64,000 nt of DNA from Desulfotruncus arcticus DSM 17038 (GCF_900113335.1 NZ_FOOX01000019.1:48997-112996), one strand, 5' to 3'. Shown: positions 29,279-38,443, counted from the stretch's first letter. The notes: a model not told the origin generated them from the sequence alone. Made by a program: numbers and translations.

Positions 29279-29962
29279 ATGAACAGCAAAGCTTTGTATC
29301 TAATCAGCTATGGGCTGTACGTAATTACCTCATGCAATGGTGAGATCAAAAACGGCCAGGTGGCCAATACCGTTTTTCAAATTTCCTCGGACCCGGTTAC
29401 TATTGCAGTAAGCATTAACAAAAACAACCTGACAAACCAGTTTATCAGGGAAAGCAAACTTTTTACCGTATCAGTATTATCCAAGGATGCGCCCCTATCC
29501 CTTATCGGAAACTTTGGCTTCAAATCCGGACGGGATGTGGATAAATTTTCAAATGTTAACTATGCTACTAACGGGACCGGCGTAGCCTACTTAACTGAAG
29601 GTACCCTTGCCTATCTGGCAGCGGAGGTAATAGACGAGGAGGATGCCGGTACACACACTATATTTATAGGTAAGGTAACTGAAGCGGAAGTCTTAAAAGA
29701 TGGAGTTCCCATGACCTATGCCTATTACCACCAGGTGAAAAAAGGGGGAACTCCCAAAACGGCCCCGGTAGCAGTGCCAAAGGAGAAAGGAGGAGAAAAC
29801 AAGATGGATAAATATGTATGCTCAGTTTGTGGGTACGTTTATGATCCGGAGGCGGGTGATGAGGAACACGATATCACTCCCGGCACACCCTTTGAAAAAC
29901 TGCCAGATGACTGGGTTTGCCCCGTTTGTGGCGCGGGTAAAGAGGAGTTTGAAAAAGAGTAA
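29279..29962 (+). CDS. hrb: High-molecular-weight rubredoxin: flavin reductase-rubredoxin fusion
   Basis: A 227-aa protein with an N-terminal flavin reductase-like FMN domain (about residues 1-155; includes [10 protein letters not shown]), a Pro/Ala-rich linker and a C-terminal rubredoxin domain with C-S-V-C-G-Y and C-P-V-C-G-A, the four Fe ligands. Hrb of Moorella transfers electrons from NAD(P)H to a flavodiiron protein in O2/NO defence. No flavodiiron gene is in this window. It begins with ATG after AAAGGAGG. Confidence 0.92.
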   Translation: MNSKALYLISYGLYVITSCNGEIKNGQVANTVFQISSDPVTIAVSINKNNLTNQFIRESKLFTVSVLSKDAPLSLIGNFGFKSGRDVDKFSNVNYATNGTGVAYLTEGTLAYLAAEVIDEEDAGTHTIFIGKVTEAEVLKDGVPMTYAYYHQVKKGGTPKTAPVAVPKEKGGENKMDKYVCSVCGYVYDPEAGDEEHDITPGTPFEKLPDDWVCPVCGAGKEEFEKE

Positions 29963-29967
29963 CCACC

Positions 29968-30177
29968 TTTGAAAAAATTCAAGATCAACATCCTTTCAAT
30001 GACGGTATTTTCTTATGGATTGCAGCGGTTTTATTTAGTATTCCCGTATTATTATTACTTCTTCTTAAAAATGATCTTTTTCATTTATTTAACATTCTTT
30101 CGTATGGTTTAGGTTTTTTACTTTCTTTGAGTATTATACTTTTATTTATTTATTATGGAATAAAAATAAGATATTAA
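29968..30177 (+). pseudogene. C-terminal remnant of a membrane protein
   Basis: The frame reads F-E-K-I-Q-D-Q-H-P-F-N-D-G-I-F-L-W and continues with two hydrophobic segments to a TAA. It has no usable start codon and lacks a ribosome site, so it is a remnant. The family is not recognised. From 30178 to 30580 I see only short interrupted frames. Confidence 0.4.
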
Positions 30178-30585
30178 CAAGAATAAATGAGCTGGGGTAA
30201 AGAACCCATAGCTTTTTATTTTGGTAAGACACATAATATTTGTTGATGCAATGCAACGTCTTGGATACGTAGTAGAGACAAAAATTCTTCGGGCTTGCGA
30301 TTGTTGAATTACTGAGCAGATGACCTTCTCCATCTCTGCTACTTAGACATCAAGTATGGTGCGGATTCCGGCACATACCATGCCGTTGCTCCTGCTGCTG
30401 TCAGCTTCGTTGGTACTACCCAAACCTAAGAACTCGGGAGCAACGGGATTTAGTTTGCAAAAAGCTATTATGTGTATATACTTATATTAAAGATATTAAG
30501 CAATGAGGTATTATTTGGCTTAATTTTTTTACTTTAATATGTGCATATACATATATAAGAAGGAAGATAATTTGATAAAAAAAAT

Positions 30586-30711
30586 GACCAGGTTATTTTA
30601 CGTTCAAATCACCTGAGGGAAATCTTTTTAAGTGCCGGTGCGGATAACGTAGGGTTTGTGGAAATCGAGTGTCCGGCTCTCAGTGATTATAGGGAGACAA
30701 TACTGTTTTAA
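30586..30711 (+). pseudogene. Remnant resembling the N-terminus of a QueG-like iron-sulfur protein
   Basis: The 41-codon stretch contains L-R-E-I-F-L-S-A-G-A-D-N-V-G-F-V-E-I-E, similar to the first helix and strand of epoxyqueuosine-reductase-like ferredoxin proteins. It ends at a TAA with the rest of the gene absent. The assignment is tentative. Confidence 0.35.
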
Positions 30712-30764
30712 CATATACACGGTTGCAGAGCATATGTTCTTTGTAAAAAATGGGGGTGTAAAAG

Positions 30765-31421
30765 ATTAAAGCTATAATTTTAACGTGTCGCACTATAGAG
30801 GATGAGATTAATTACGTCCTGAATGAAGGTAACATGGATTACCCGGTGATTTTCATGGAGCCTGGGCTTCATGAAAATCCGGAAAAACTGAAAGATGCCT
30901 TACAAAAAATGATTAACCAGTTAAGTAATGTGGATTTTATTCTATTGGGGTATGCCCTTTGTGGTAATGGATTGATTGGTTTAACGAGTAAAAATGCCAC
31001 CCTGGTTCTACCGCAGTATCATGATTGTATAGCTATGCTTTTGGGATCAAATGAACGATACCGCGCAAATCTAGGCAGTGAAATTGGCGGCCTTTTTTTA
31101 ACCGGAGGTTGGCTGAAATATTTTAATCCCAAACAAAAATTTTATGAAGATTGGCTCCCCAGGTTTGGGCACGATAAAGCATTAAAGTATGGCAAACGTA
31201 TGCTGGCCGACTATAAAAGAATTATCTTGGTGGAAAATGAGTCATATGATGTGGATGCGACTTTCCTGGAAATGAGAGAACCGGCGAAGTTTTTTGGCTT
31301 AGAAGAGCACAGAATGCGGGGGACCCTGGATGTGATACGGAAACTTGTTAAAGGCGAGTGGGATGGAAATTTTCAGATTGTACCTCCAGGGCGGAAAACG
31401 GAACTTTGGGATCTAGTATAG
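30765..31421 (+). CDS. DUF1638 protein, probable ATT start
   Basis: The first ATG in frame is at 30834, but the frame upstream encodes K-A-I-I-L-T-C-R-T-I-E-D-E-I, a plausible N-terminal strand and helix of DUF1638. An in-frame TAA at 30759-30761 and GGGGGTG at 30752-30758 leave ATT at 30765 as the best-placed start. The family is found in methanogens and anaerobes near corrinoid methyltransferase genes; its function is not established. The body has G-Y-A-L-C-G-N-G and P-Q-Y-H-D-C segments with conserved Cys/His. If ATT is not used, the gene is 5'-truncated. Confidence 0.7.
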   Translation: MKAIILTCRTIEDEINYVLNEGNMDYPVIFMEPGLHENPEKLKDALQKMINQLSNVDFILLGYALCGNGLIGLTSKNATLVLPQYHDCIAMLLGSNERYRANLGSEIGGLFLTGGWLKYFNPKQKFYEDWLPRFGHDKALKYGKRMLADYKRIILVENESYDVDATFLEMREPAKFFGLEEHRMRGTLDVIRKLVKGEWDGNFQIVPPGRKTELWDLV

Positions 31422-31491
31422 TTATTACCCTATCTCTCGGCAGGTAAGAGCTAGAATGGTTATTTGCGACGCACAATGAAGGGAGTATCTT

Positions 31492-32121
31492 ATGAGTGGT
31501 GGTTATGAAAAAAATTATGAAAGCCTTTTACCCAGATTGAGCAAATGCGATTTTTTAGAGATCGCCGAACGGCTTGGTCTGTCACTTCAGCCAGACGGTA
31601 CTCTATCTGTCAATTTTCTTGGCCGAGAATACGAAATTAGTTCCCGCGGTGTTAATCCGACGGACGGTAAGCCGGTTAATGTCAACAATCGCAGTGTACT
31701 GGCTTACTATACATTGTCCAAAGGAGTGGGTGAGCCTGCATTCTCATATGTGCCGATTTATTATTTTGCCGGCACAGGGATGATATTCAGTAAAGATTTA
31801 AAATGGATGACCGCTCCGCTCGGTAAAACATTCAGTGGAAATTATATAAAATTCAGTGAAACTATGTGCAAATTAGGTGGAGTTTTTAACGGCAAGCTGA
31901 AATCAGACGGCTATTCATGGCTTCTGAAAGCATTGCCGAAAATCCTCCTCCAAATTGTTTATTATGATGGAGATGATGAATTTCCTTGCGAAGTTCAGAT
32001 TTTGTTTGATAAAAATGCTTCACGCTTTATGGAGTTTGAATGTCTGGCTTTTTTAGAGGGGTGCCTTGTAAGAGCGATGATTATGACTGCCAAAAAGGGA
32101 GACATAGCCGGATGGTTGTAA
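31492..32121 (+). CDS. DUF3786 protein
   Basis: A 209-aa protein with the DUF3786 pattern: an N-terminal helix, F-L-G-R-E-Y-E-I and a C-terminal Y-Y-D-G-D-D-E-F-P-C-E-V-Q-I-L-F-D-K segment. Members are often encoded beside corrinoid/Fe-S proteins and DUF1638 in anaerobes. The function is unknown. The ATG follows AAGGGAG. It lies 70 bp after the DUF1638 gene in the same direction, suggesting a pair. Confidence 0.75.
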   Translation: MSGGYEKNYESLLPRLSKCDFLEIAERLGLSLQPDGTLSVNFLGREYEISSRGVNPTDGKPVNVNNRSVLAYYTLSKGVGEPAFSYVPIYYFAGTGMIFSKDLKWMTAPLGKTFSGNYIKFSETMCKLGGVFNGKLKSDGYSWLLKALPKILLQIVYYDGDDEFPCEVQILFDKNASRFMEFECLAFLEGCLVRAMIMTAKKGDIAGWL

Positions 32122-32290
32122 TACTGGTATATATATAATGTCATAGACCACGCGGCCAAAGCCGGGGGCTTGTTAAAGCTCTACTATGACCAGCCTTAAT
32201 ATCAAGAACATTAACGTTTTCTCAGTTAAGATAGCGTGGGGTGCTTCTCCAGCTCCAGGCTCTATCGTTTGGTATTAAACAACAAACTAA

Positions 32291-32554
32291 ACCTTTCGCC
32301 CACCTTGCTATAAAAAAGACTTAGTCGAGTGTTTTCGCTTCCAGGTCCTCAAAACCGAAGCTGTTATAAATCAACTGGTGCAATTAATTAAAGCAAATTT
32401 TTTTAGCATTGCCAAGACAAGAGCTTGCGCACGAAATGCCGCTATTTTTTACAGAACTGCAAAAGTGATTGAACCCCGAAGTGAAGACTGGCGAAATGGC
32501 TGGCATTCTGATAACAATGGAAGTAACATATTATTAGCGTTAAGAGTGAGCTAA
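32291..32554 (+). other. Open frame of 87 codons without a start codon
   Basis: Within the 700-bp gap after DUF3786 this is the only sizeable open stretch (C-F-R-F-Q-V-L-K-T-E-A-V-I-N-Q near its start, L-L-A-L-R-V-S at its end). No ATG/GTG/TTG with a ribosome site precedes it. It may be a gene remnant; I do not recognise the family. From 32555 to 32824 I see no gene. Confidence 0.3.
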
Positions 32555-32824
32555 AATAATGTATTTCCGGGGTCGAAGAGCCAAAATGTCATACGATGGA
32601 TACACCCGGAATGCCCGTGAGGATAAACGGTATCAGTTTGGAGATTGTACCGGGTAGCCAATCAGTATGAACTAGGAATCCCGCGTCTTCAGCTGTGGGA
32701 AGTTTTCATATGCGATCGGTAGATGGATATGAGATACAATGCCAAATTTAGAATAATACATATTTGTAATGTTAAAATAATCCGACATCTATCCACTATT
32801 ATTACAGTATGAAAGGATACTTAT

Positions 32825-33400
32825 ATGAATGAGAATATTACAATTCGTATGGCAACTGAATCAGATACAGAAGAAATACTAGCGATTTATGCACCATATG
32901 TTACAGATACGGCGATTACATTTGAATATGTTGTGCCGACAACAAAAGAATTTGCAGAAAGAGTAAGAAACATACTGAAAAAATATCCTTACTTGGTGGC
33001 ATTAAGAGATAATGCTATTGTTGGATACGCTTATGCGTCTGCATTTAATAAACGTGCTGCCTATGGCTGGGCTGTCGAGACTTCTGTTTATGTTAAGCAA
33101 GAAGGCAGGAAAAATGGAATTGGAAAAAAATTATATCAGGTATTAGAAGAGATTTTAAAGAAACAGAATATTATCAACATGAATGCCTGTATTGCCTATC
33201 CAAATCCAGAAAGCATAGGATTTCATAAACATATGGGATATAAAACGGTAGGTCATTTTACTAAATGCGGATATAAATTTGATACGTGGTATGACATAAT
33301 TTGGATGGAGAAGGTAATTGGTAAGCACACCATAAACCCAAAACCAGTTATTCCAATTATACAGTTAAACATTTTTGAAGAATATTCATTGACAAAATAA
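32825..33400 (+). CDS. GNAT acetyltransferase, phosphinothricin acetyltransferase-like
   Basis: A 191-aa GNAT protein. The N-terminal I-T-I-R-M-A-T-E-S-D and I-L-A-I-Y-A-P-Y-V, and the acetyl-CoA loop V-K-Q-E-G-R-K-N-G-I-G-K-K-L, are typical of the Pat/YncA group that acetylates phosphinothricin, methionine sulfone or similar amino acids. The substrate is not predictable. It starts with ATG after GAAAGGA. The C-terminal 20 residues go beyond the family core. Confidence 0.85.
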   Translation: MNENITIRMATESDTEEILAIYAPYVTDTAITFEYVVPTTKEFAERVRNILKKYPYLVALRDNAIVGYAYASAFNKRAAYGWAVETSVYVKQEGRKNGIGKKLYQVLEEILKKQNIINMNACIAYPNPESIGFHKHMGYKTVGHFTKCGYKFDTWYDIIWMEKVIGKHTINPKPVIPIIQLNIFEEYSLTK

Positions 33401-33421
33401 TCGCACTGACAGGAGGAGATT

Positions 33422-33664
33422 TACTATTCTAAATACCTTGGTGCTTTTTATCTAATATATCTTGGTATTAGGCGCCTGTTAAGTAAAGACGACCACATTC
33501 CAATGGTAGTTCAGCATAAAAAACTATCGCATATATTCATCCAGGGAACATTTGTAGCAGTTTTAAATCCGAAAACCGCGTTATTCTTCCTTGCTTTTCT
33601 GCCTCAGTTTGTCGATGTGTCTCGGGAGTGCATAATTTTGACCCGCCATCAAGAGGAGCATTAG
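33422..33664 (+). pseudogene. LysE/RhtB-family amino acid exporter remnant
   Basis: The frame reads Y-L-G-A-F-Y-L-I-Y-L-G-I-R-R and then F-V-A-V-L-N-P-K-T-A-L-F-F-L-A-F-L-P-Q-F, which is the hallmark middle segment of LysE/RhtB transporters. N-terminal helices and the C-terminal part are missing and there is no start codon. Confidence 0.7.
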
Positions 33665-34010
33665 GGGCCGCTTCTAGGTTCCCAAGGAAAGGAAAATTGC
33701 GTTGCTGCTCATATAGTGTTTGCGTTGGTGGAAATATTAAACGCCATAAAAATCAGCTTCCCATTGGTACTATAAAAAGCACAAACAAACGATCCGAATG
33801 CATGGGTTGGATGCTTGTGCTTATTAACTTATAATGAGGAGAGAAATGGCCTGGCGTACTTCCCATTGAATTTCGTATCCGTTGGATAATCTGCCACCTT
33901 GTTATGAGCATTTGGTTAAGCAGGTTGAAACCGACGAGGCTTTCGTGTAACTAACCAATATGAATGGATAATAAGCGAGGATGGATGCCAACTTAATTAG
34001 GAGGAATAGT

Positions 34011-34100
34011 ATGATCAGTGTCGGGATTGACGTCTCAAAGGGGAAAAGTGCAGTTTGTTTTATGAAACCGTATAGAGAGGATACAATTCAGGGGGAATGA
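34011..34100 (+). mobile_element. IS110-family transposase, N-terminal fragment
   Basis: ATG at 34011 behind AGGAGG starts a 29-codon frame M-I-S-V-G-I-D-V-S-K-G-K-S-A-V-C, the first catalytic Asp motif (G-I-D-V-S-K) of IS110 DEDD transposases. It ends at TGA 34098-34100, just before the nitroreductase gene; the rest of the element is deleted. The 170 bp upstream (33840-34010) may be the original IS left end. Confidence 0.7.
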
Positions 34101-34104
34101 TTAA

Positions 34105-34743
34105 ATGTCTATTAACCAAAACCTAGATGAGATAATTAAAGCTCGTCGCTCGATCCGTATGTTTACTTCAGAGATGCCTACTAAAAAGGACATTGAAACT
34201 ATTGTTCAAGCAGGAGCTTTAACTCCCTTTGCAGCTTTAGCTAATACAGGTAAGGACGCACGCAAATTTTTCGTTGTTTCTAGAAACAATCCACTTCTTA
34301 ACAAATTATCAAGCGTTGTAAAAAATCGGGCTGGTATCTTTGCCGAACAATTTAAAGCCCAAATAAATTCAAATCCAATACTGCAGGCTCAGGGACAAGG
34401 ATTCTTAAAGCGTTTAGAACTGACTGCTCAGCAAGGACCTTTGGGAATTGGGAGTGCACCGTACTACATAGTGGTTGCAGAAAAAAGAGGAATTCCCGAT
34501 GTTCAACATAAATCAATTGCCCATTGCATGGAAAATATGTGGTTAAAAGCAACGGCACTGGGCCTTGGTTTTCATTTAGTATCAATCACAACCCAGATGG
34601 AACAAGATGATGAGTTTTGTAATTTGCTTAATCTCCCGTTTGGTGAGTACAGATTAGATGGATGTGCTATTGGTTATCCTGCACAAAATCCGCCGCAACC
34701 TATACGTCCTAGAATTGATGAAGTGACCACCTGGTATATTTAA
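34105..34743 (+). CDS. Nitroreductase-family flavoprotein
   Basis: A 212-aa nitroreductase-fold protein with the N-terminal FMN loop A-R-R-S-I-R-M-F (residues about 13-20) and the C-terminal G-L-G-F-H-L-V-S segment. Such enzymes reduce nitro, quinone or flavin substrates with NAD(P)H; the physiological substrate is unknown. The ATG is preceded by GGGGGA, which lies in the end of the IS110 fragment, so the deletion may have altered its expression. Confidence 0.85.
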   Translation: MSINQNLDEIIKARRSIRMFTSEMPTKKDIETIVQAGALTPFAALANTGKDARKFFVVSRNNPLLNKLSSVVKNRAGIFAEQFKAQINSNPILQAQGQGFLKRLELTAQQGPLGIGSAPYYIVVAEKRGIPDVQHKSIAHCMENMWLKATALGLGFHLVSITTQMEQDDEFCNLLNLPFGEYRLDGCAIGYPAQNPPQPIRPRIDEVTTWYI

Positions 34744-34908
34744 CAATTGCATTTTGTAATCTGGTTAAATAATATAGGAGACAACCCTCTCTCAAAAAAG
34801 GGTCAAGCATCAGAAAGGATTGAAATTAAATTGGTATGCGACATAGGGAGGTTTATAACTAAATAGCCACAAAAACAGCTACGTTCGATAGGAAAGAAGA
34901 GGAGAAAA

Positions 34909-35634
34909 GTGGACGCAGTCATCCGAACTATTAGCTGGAGTAAAGCGGGTATGATTTTTCTGGGTTTCACGGCATATTTTCTTGCGCTTGTTAAAATTTT
35001 TATCCCTTTTATTAGGTTACAGTTCTCGGTCAATCCGGCTTTATATTGGTTCATCACTGGGTATTTGCTCTTTATTCCGCTATTAATATGTGCGATTTTA
35101 TTAGCCCGGGCTGAAGGTTTTTCCGGTAAAAAAGAATTGCTAAAAGCGCTGTCAATTAAACCGATGACCTATGGGGATTGGAAGTATACAGTAACTTCAA
35201 CCCTGTTGGCTTTTATTATGACGGGACTAATAATGGGAGTTTCTGCTTTTTTGAGCGATACCTTTGGCGTTAAACCATTGGACACTACTCCTTGGTTCAT
35301 GGAGTTTAAGCCCTTTGTTGGCATGGAAAAACTCTTACTATTAGTTTGGTTACCAATGTTTGCTGCTAACATTTTGGGTGAAGAATTTTTGTGGCGCGGA
35401 TATATTCAGACACGGCTTGAACAAAAAAATAACCACGCGTGGTTCTTTGTCGCGTTATTTTGGTTAATTTTCCATATCCCTTTTGGAGTGGATTTATTGC
35501 TTATTTTAATTCCCATAGTTCTAATCCTTCCTTATGCAGTACATAAAACCCAAAACACTACGGTTGGAATAATAATACATGCCTTGTATAACGGCCCATC
35601 TTTTATCTTGATATCTATGGGGCTTATTAATTAG
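34909..35634 (+). CDS. CPBP-family intramembrane glutamic endopeptidase
   Basis: A 241-aa integral membrane protein with about 6-7 hydrophobic segments. The CPBP/Abi motifs are present in order: G-E-E-F-L-W-R-G (Glu-Glu-x3-Arg, near residue 158), F-x-x-x-x-F-W-L-I-F-H-I-P-F-G (His), and a C-terminal H-A-L-Y-N-G. The family includes CAAX-type proteases and bacteriocin self-immunity proteins. The GTG start follows AGAGGAG. Its role here is unknown. Confidence 0.85.
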   Translation: MDAVIRTISWSKAGMIFLGFTAYFLALVKIFIPFIRLQFSVNPALYWFITGYLLFIPLLICAILLARAEGFSGKKELLKALSIKPMTYGDWKYTVTSTLLAFIMTGLIMGVSAFLSDTFGVKPLDTTPWFMEFKPFVGMEKLLLLVWLPMFAANILGEEFLWRGYIQTRLEQKNNHAWFFVALFWLIFHIPFGVDLLLILIPIVLILPYAVHKTQNTTVGIIIHALYNGPSFILISMGLIN

Positions 35635-35743
35635 TGTTTGCTGAGCCAATTCGCATTTCAACCAAATGAAGGTTTTTATAAAGAAAGATTATGCCCGTAA
35701 TAGGCCGGAACAGCCGTAGCAGAAAAAAACACGGAGTCTGTGC

Positions 35744-35908
35744 TCAAAGTTCATCACCAGGAACTGCAGACAGATCACGCTTTCGGCAGTGTATTTCAGG
35801 CGTACCATAGAGTTTAACTTTGGTATAGTATTCGGCCTGGGTATGCTTGCTTAACCCTCTAAGTTCTACATCGAATTTTAGCTTGGCTAAAACCTCTTCT
35901 TTTGTTAT
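35744..35908 (-). pseudogene. Tyrosine recombinase N-terminal (SAM-like) domain remnant
   Basis: Minus-strand codons read T-K-E-E-V-L-A-K-L-K-F-D-V-E-L-R-G-L-S and H-T-Q-A-E-Y-Y-T-K-V-K-L-Y, the N-terminal core-binding domain of XerD-like recombinases, then degenerate to a stop. The expected initiator reads ATA. Together with 27894-28289 it indicates that a recombinase gene once existed as one unit. Confidence 0.65.
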
Positions 35909-35998
35909 AGTTCAAACATCTCCATTAAAATTGAATTAGCTCTATTTTAAAGGAGACCCATAAAAAAGGAACTGACTCTTTGCAGCATCAATTCAATT

Positions 35999-36144
35999 AC
36001 ACAGCTTTGAAAATATTACAGGAACTACCGAGCCAGCGGTTTAGTGCTATGAGCATAACACGAAGCTGATAAATTAGAATTTACCGGAGGGCAACCATGA
36101 CAAGAATTAACATTGACGGAATACCGTCCCTGATATGAGGTGAG
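35999..36144. repeat. About 145-bp direct repeat, copy 2
   Basis: Nearly identical to 28233-28377, including the ribosome site and first 15 codons of the hydrolase gene, after which a TGA (36135-36137) and unrelated sequence follow. The remainder of 35909-36251 holds no gene. Confidence 0.85.
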
Positions 36145-36251
36145 GATCAAGGCACCCGGTAAATAATGAAAAAAGTACACCTGAGGGCCGGTGCCCCTCT
36201 AAACTATAATTTTCAAGAGAACTTTGCTCCAAAGAAAGCGGGAAACCAGCA

Positions 36252-36632
36252 ATGACACAAAAAGAAATACACCAGCATTACCTGCGGCTGATATTAGTAA
36301 CCTTAATGTGGGGCGGCACTTTTGTGGCCGCGCGCTTTATTGTAAGGGAAGTGCCGCCTTTTACCGCCGCCTTCTTACGTTTTGCCATTGCCGCGGCTGT
36401 CTTATGGGTGGTTATGCGGGCGAGTGAAAAACCACCGGTTAAGATAAGTTTTAACCAGTGGCTGCTGCTGGCCTCTCTGGGGTTAACCGGTATTTTTATT
36501 TATAATGCGTTTTTCTTTACCGGGCTCAAATATACCACTGCAGGAAATGGTTCCCTGGTTATAGCAACTAATCCTGTGCTCACTGTCATTGTGACCTCCA
36601 TAAAAAACGGATCCAATCTGGAAAATTGCTAG
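36252..36632 (+). pseudogene. EamA/DMT-superfamily transporter, truncated
   Basis: The 126-aa frame encodes the first half of a DMT transporter: L-I-L-V-T-L-M-W-G-G-T-F-V-A-A-R-F (TM1), F-L-R-F-A-I-A-A-A (TM2), L-K-Y-T-T-A-G-N (TM3-4 loop) and V-L-T-V-I-V-T-S. After about residue 118 the homology ends, and the second EamA repeat is absent. A start codon and a GAAAGCGGGAA site are present, but a functional 10-TM carrier cannot be made. Confidence 0.75.
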
Positions 36633-36680
36633 TGACGATTTATTTTGGCAAACCTTCTTTGTCCCCCCAAATGCTCTGCC

Positions 36681-36813
36681 GCGGATTATTCCCATAGTAT
36701 TATGTGGATAATCCGCTTTTGCTGAAAAAACCTATCTCAGTTGTAACATTTTATAGCATTCGGATACCAATAATCAGAAGCGGTTTCCAATATGGCCATG
36801 CAGGTCTTATCTG
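36681..36813. repeat. About 120-bp duplicated intergenic segment, copy 1
   Basis: It matches 42533-42655, including TTATGTGGATAATCCGC, TATCTCAGTTGTAAC, TTTATAGCATTCGGATA and TATGGCCATGCAGG. This copy also has a left arm GCGGATTAT (36681-36689) pairing with ATAATCCGC (36709-36717). Each copy lies 20-80 bp before a small membrane protein gene. Confidence 0.75.
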
Positions 36814-36834
36814 ATGTATTGGGGGTGTATTGAT

Positions 36835-37233
36835 TTGGACACTTTCATAACATTTTTTAGCTATGCAAATGGCGGGGCAGGTTTAGGTATACTGGCACTG
36901 TATGGGGTTTTGGAGGTATATTTATCAGATTACTATAAAACCAAATTTAAAAATAAATGGATCAGGTTTGGCATTCCTGCTTTTCTTGCCTATTTAGGTG
37001 TTGCCATCATATGTTTTATCCTATCTCAGGATATTCGAGTTTTTATCTATCCGATAGTGTTACCAGTTATTACCGTATTATTAGAGGTTTACCAATCAAA
37101 CCAAAAACCTAATCCACTTTTCCCGGCAAATAAAGATGAAGAAAAACGGCGCTATCCTTTGCGGTGTTTTGATGTTGTTTTTGTCTTTGTCGTAGTATTT
37201 TTAATGCACCTGCTTTTGCGAGCAGTTATTTGA
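36835..37233 (+). CDS. Membrane protein of unknown function
   Basis: A 132-aa protein with about four hydrophobic segments (residues roughly 5-25, 42-62, 65-82 and 108-130) and a central hydrophilic stretch E-V-Y-Q-S-N-Q-K-P-N-P. I place the start at the TTG at 36835, 11 nt after GGGGGTG; the frame is open to 36814. It is followed 26 bp later by another membrane gene. The family is not recognised. Confidence 0.6.
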   Translation: MDTFITFFSYANGGAGLGILALYGVLEVYLSDYYKTKFKNKWIRFGIPAFLAYLGVAIICFILSQDIRVFIYPIVLPVITVLLEVYQSNQKPNPLFPANKDEEKRRYPLRCFDVVFVFVVVFLMHLLLRAVI

Positions 37234-37258
37234 AGTTTAATAAGGGGCTTATAGTTAT

Positions 37259-37570
37259 ATGATGACCAACAAAGCTAAAGGAAGTGAAACCCTTGGATTG
37301 TTATGCAAAACTTTCAGATATCTGTTTATCTCTTGGGTTTTATTAATTATTATCTCGTTATTATTTTGGCAAGAGCCTCTGAAAACAGCCTTTTCATTGA
37401 TTGTTATTCCTTTTATCTATATTATAACCAAACTTCAGGGTGGTTCGGCAGATACGTTTGCTTGCGGAAAAGCTTCGGCATTCCATGCAATTTATAGTTT
37501 TGCCCTTATTATTATTCCAATAGGGTTGATCCTAATAAGGATAGTTAAGAAAAAATGGATCGCTGATTAA
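37259..37570 (+). CDS. Small membrane protein of unknown function
   Basis: A 103-aa protein with three hydrophobic segments (about 20-40, 45-58 and 76-95), starting at a double ATG. A weak AAGGGG lies upstream. Between helices is a hydrophilic G-G-S-A-D-T-F-A-C-G loop. The gene is probably co-transcribed with 36835-37233 and the VanW gene. Confidence 0.55.
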   Translation: MMTNKAKGSETLGLLCKTFRYLFISWVLLIIISLLFWQEPLKTAFSLIVIPFIYIITKLQGGSADTFACGKASAFHAIYSFALIIIPIGLILIRIVKKKWIAD

Positions 37571-37606
37571 ACAAGCAAATCTGATGTTGATGGAGTTTTT
37601 AAGTTT

Positions 37607-38443
37607 ATGTTAAAACAACATGGCAGATATTCGCCTCCACAAATACGTTCAAGGATGCGCATGAGCATAGGGAGGTTTTACTTTACCTGGACGCGTTATG
37701 TCTCATGGTTGGTTAACTGGTCAAAATATGCGGGAACCAAGCAAAAGGAACCATTAAAATTTATTATCTATAATCATCAAACGCCATTGCTGCGGAAATT
37801 GCGTAACGTTGATATGTGGCTCCAACAAAATAAAATAAGGAATTTAAAAATTGCTGCCCAATGCCTTAATGATATTGTAATAAAACCGGGTGAAACATTT
37901 TCATTTTGGCGGGTAGTTGGTAAGCCGACTAAAAACAAAGGTTATGTGAAAGGTATGGTTTTATATAACGGAAGTATTACGCCTGAAGTGGGCGGGGGGC
38001 TGTGTCAGTTATCTAATTTAATATATTGGATGACCTTGCATACTTCTCTTACTGTAACCGAGCGATGGAGGCATAGTTATGATGTCTTTCCGGACGCAGA
38101 ACGCACCCAGCCATTTGGTAGTGGCGCAACCGTGGCATATAACTATGTTGACCTCCAAATCAAGAATAATACGAATGAAATCTATCAATTAAACGTATGG
38201 GTTGGAGATGTGCATTTGCATGGCCAATGGCGATGCAGTCAACCTGAAAAATATTATTACCGGGTATACGAAACCAACCATATATTTACTCATGAACAGT
38301 GGGGAGGCTATATGCGTCATAATATTTTAAGGCGCAAAATTTTTGATATCAGCAATAACGTCATCGGAGATGATTATATAACTGAAAATCATTCCGTTAT
38401 GATATATGCACCGCTGTTATCTGATGGGGAGCTGAACAATTAA
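37607..38443 (+). CDS. VanW-family protein
   Basis: A 278-aa protein with the VanW core: P-G-E-T-F-S-F-W-R-V-V-G, Y-V-K-G-M-V-L, and the strongly conserved G-G-G-L-C-Q-L-S-N-L-I-Y. VanW is an accessory gene in some vancomycin-resistance clusters, but free-standing VanW proteins are common and of unknown function. There are no van genes in this window. The protein lacks an obvious signal peptide. It starts with ATG behind a weak site. Confidence 0.85.
   Translation: MLKQHGRYSPPQIRSRMRMSIGRFYFTWTRYVSWLVNWSKYAGTKQKEPLKFIIYNHQTPLLRKLRNVDMWLQQNKIRNLKIAAQCLNDIVIKPGETFSFWRVVGKPTKNKGYVKGMVLYNGSITPEVGGGLCQLSNLIYWMTLHTSLTVTERWRHSYDVFPDAERTQPFGSGATVAYNYVDLQIKNNTNEIYQLNVWVGDVHLHGQWRCSQPEKYYYRVYETNHIFTHEQWGGYMRHNILRRKIFDISNNVIGDDYITENHSVMIYAPLLSDGELNN

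Noticed and set aside
32665..32710. Sequence GGAATCCCGCGTCTTCAGC-type resembling the right end of IS200/IS605 elements
   Set aside because: Similar to remembered IS605 right ends, but no TnpA/TnpB coding remnant is visible nearby and the hairpin is imperfect.
33628..33834. 68-codon frame after the LysE remnant
   Set aside because: No ribosome site; the first part overlaps the LysE remnant in another frame and the composition is atypical.
37607..38443. Vancomycin resistance locus suggested by VanW
   Set aside because: No vanHAX, vanRS or vanY-type genes accompany it; stand-alone VanW proteins are common.
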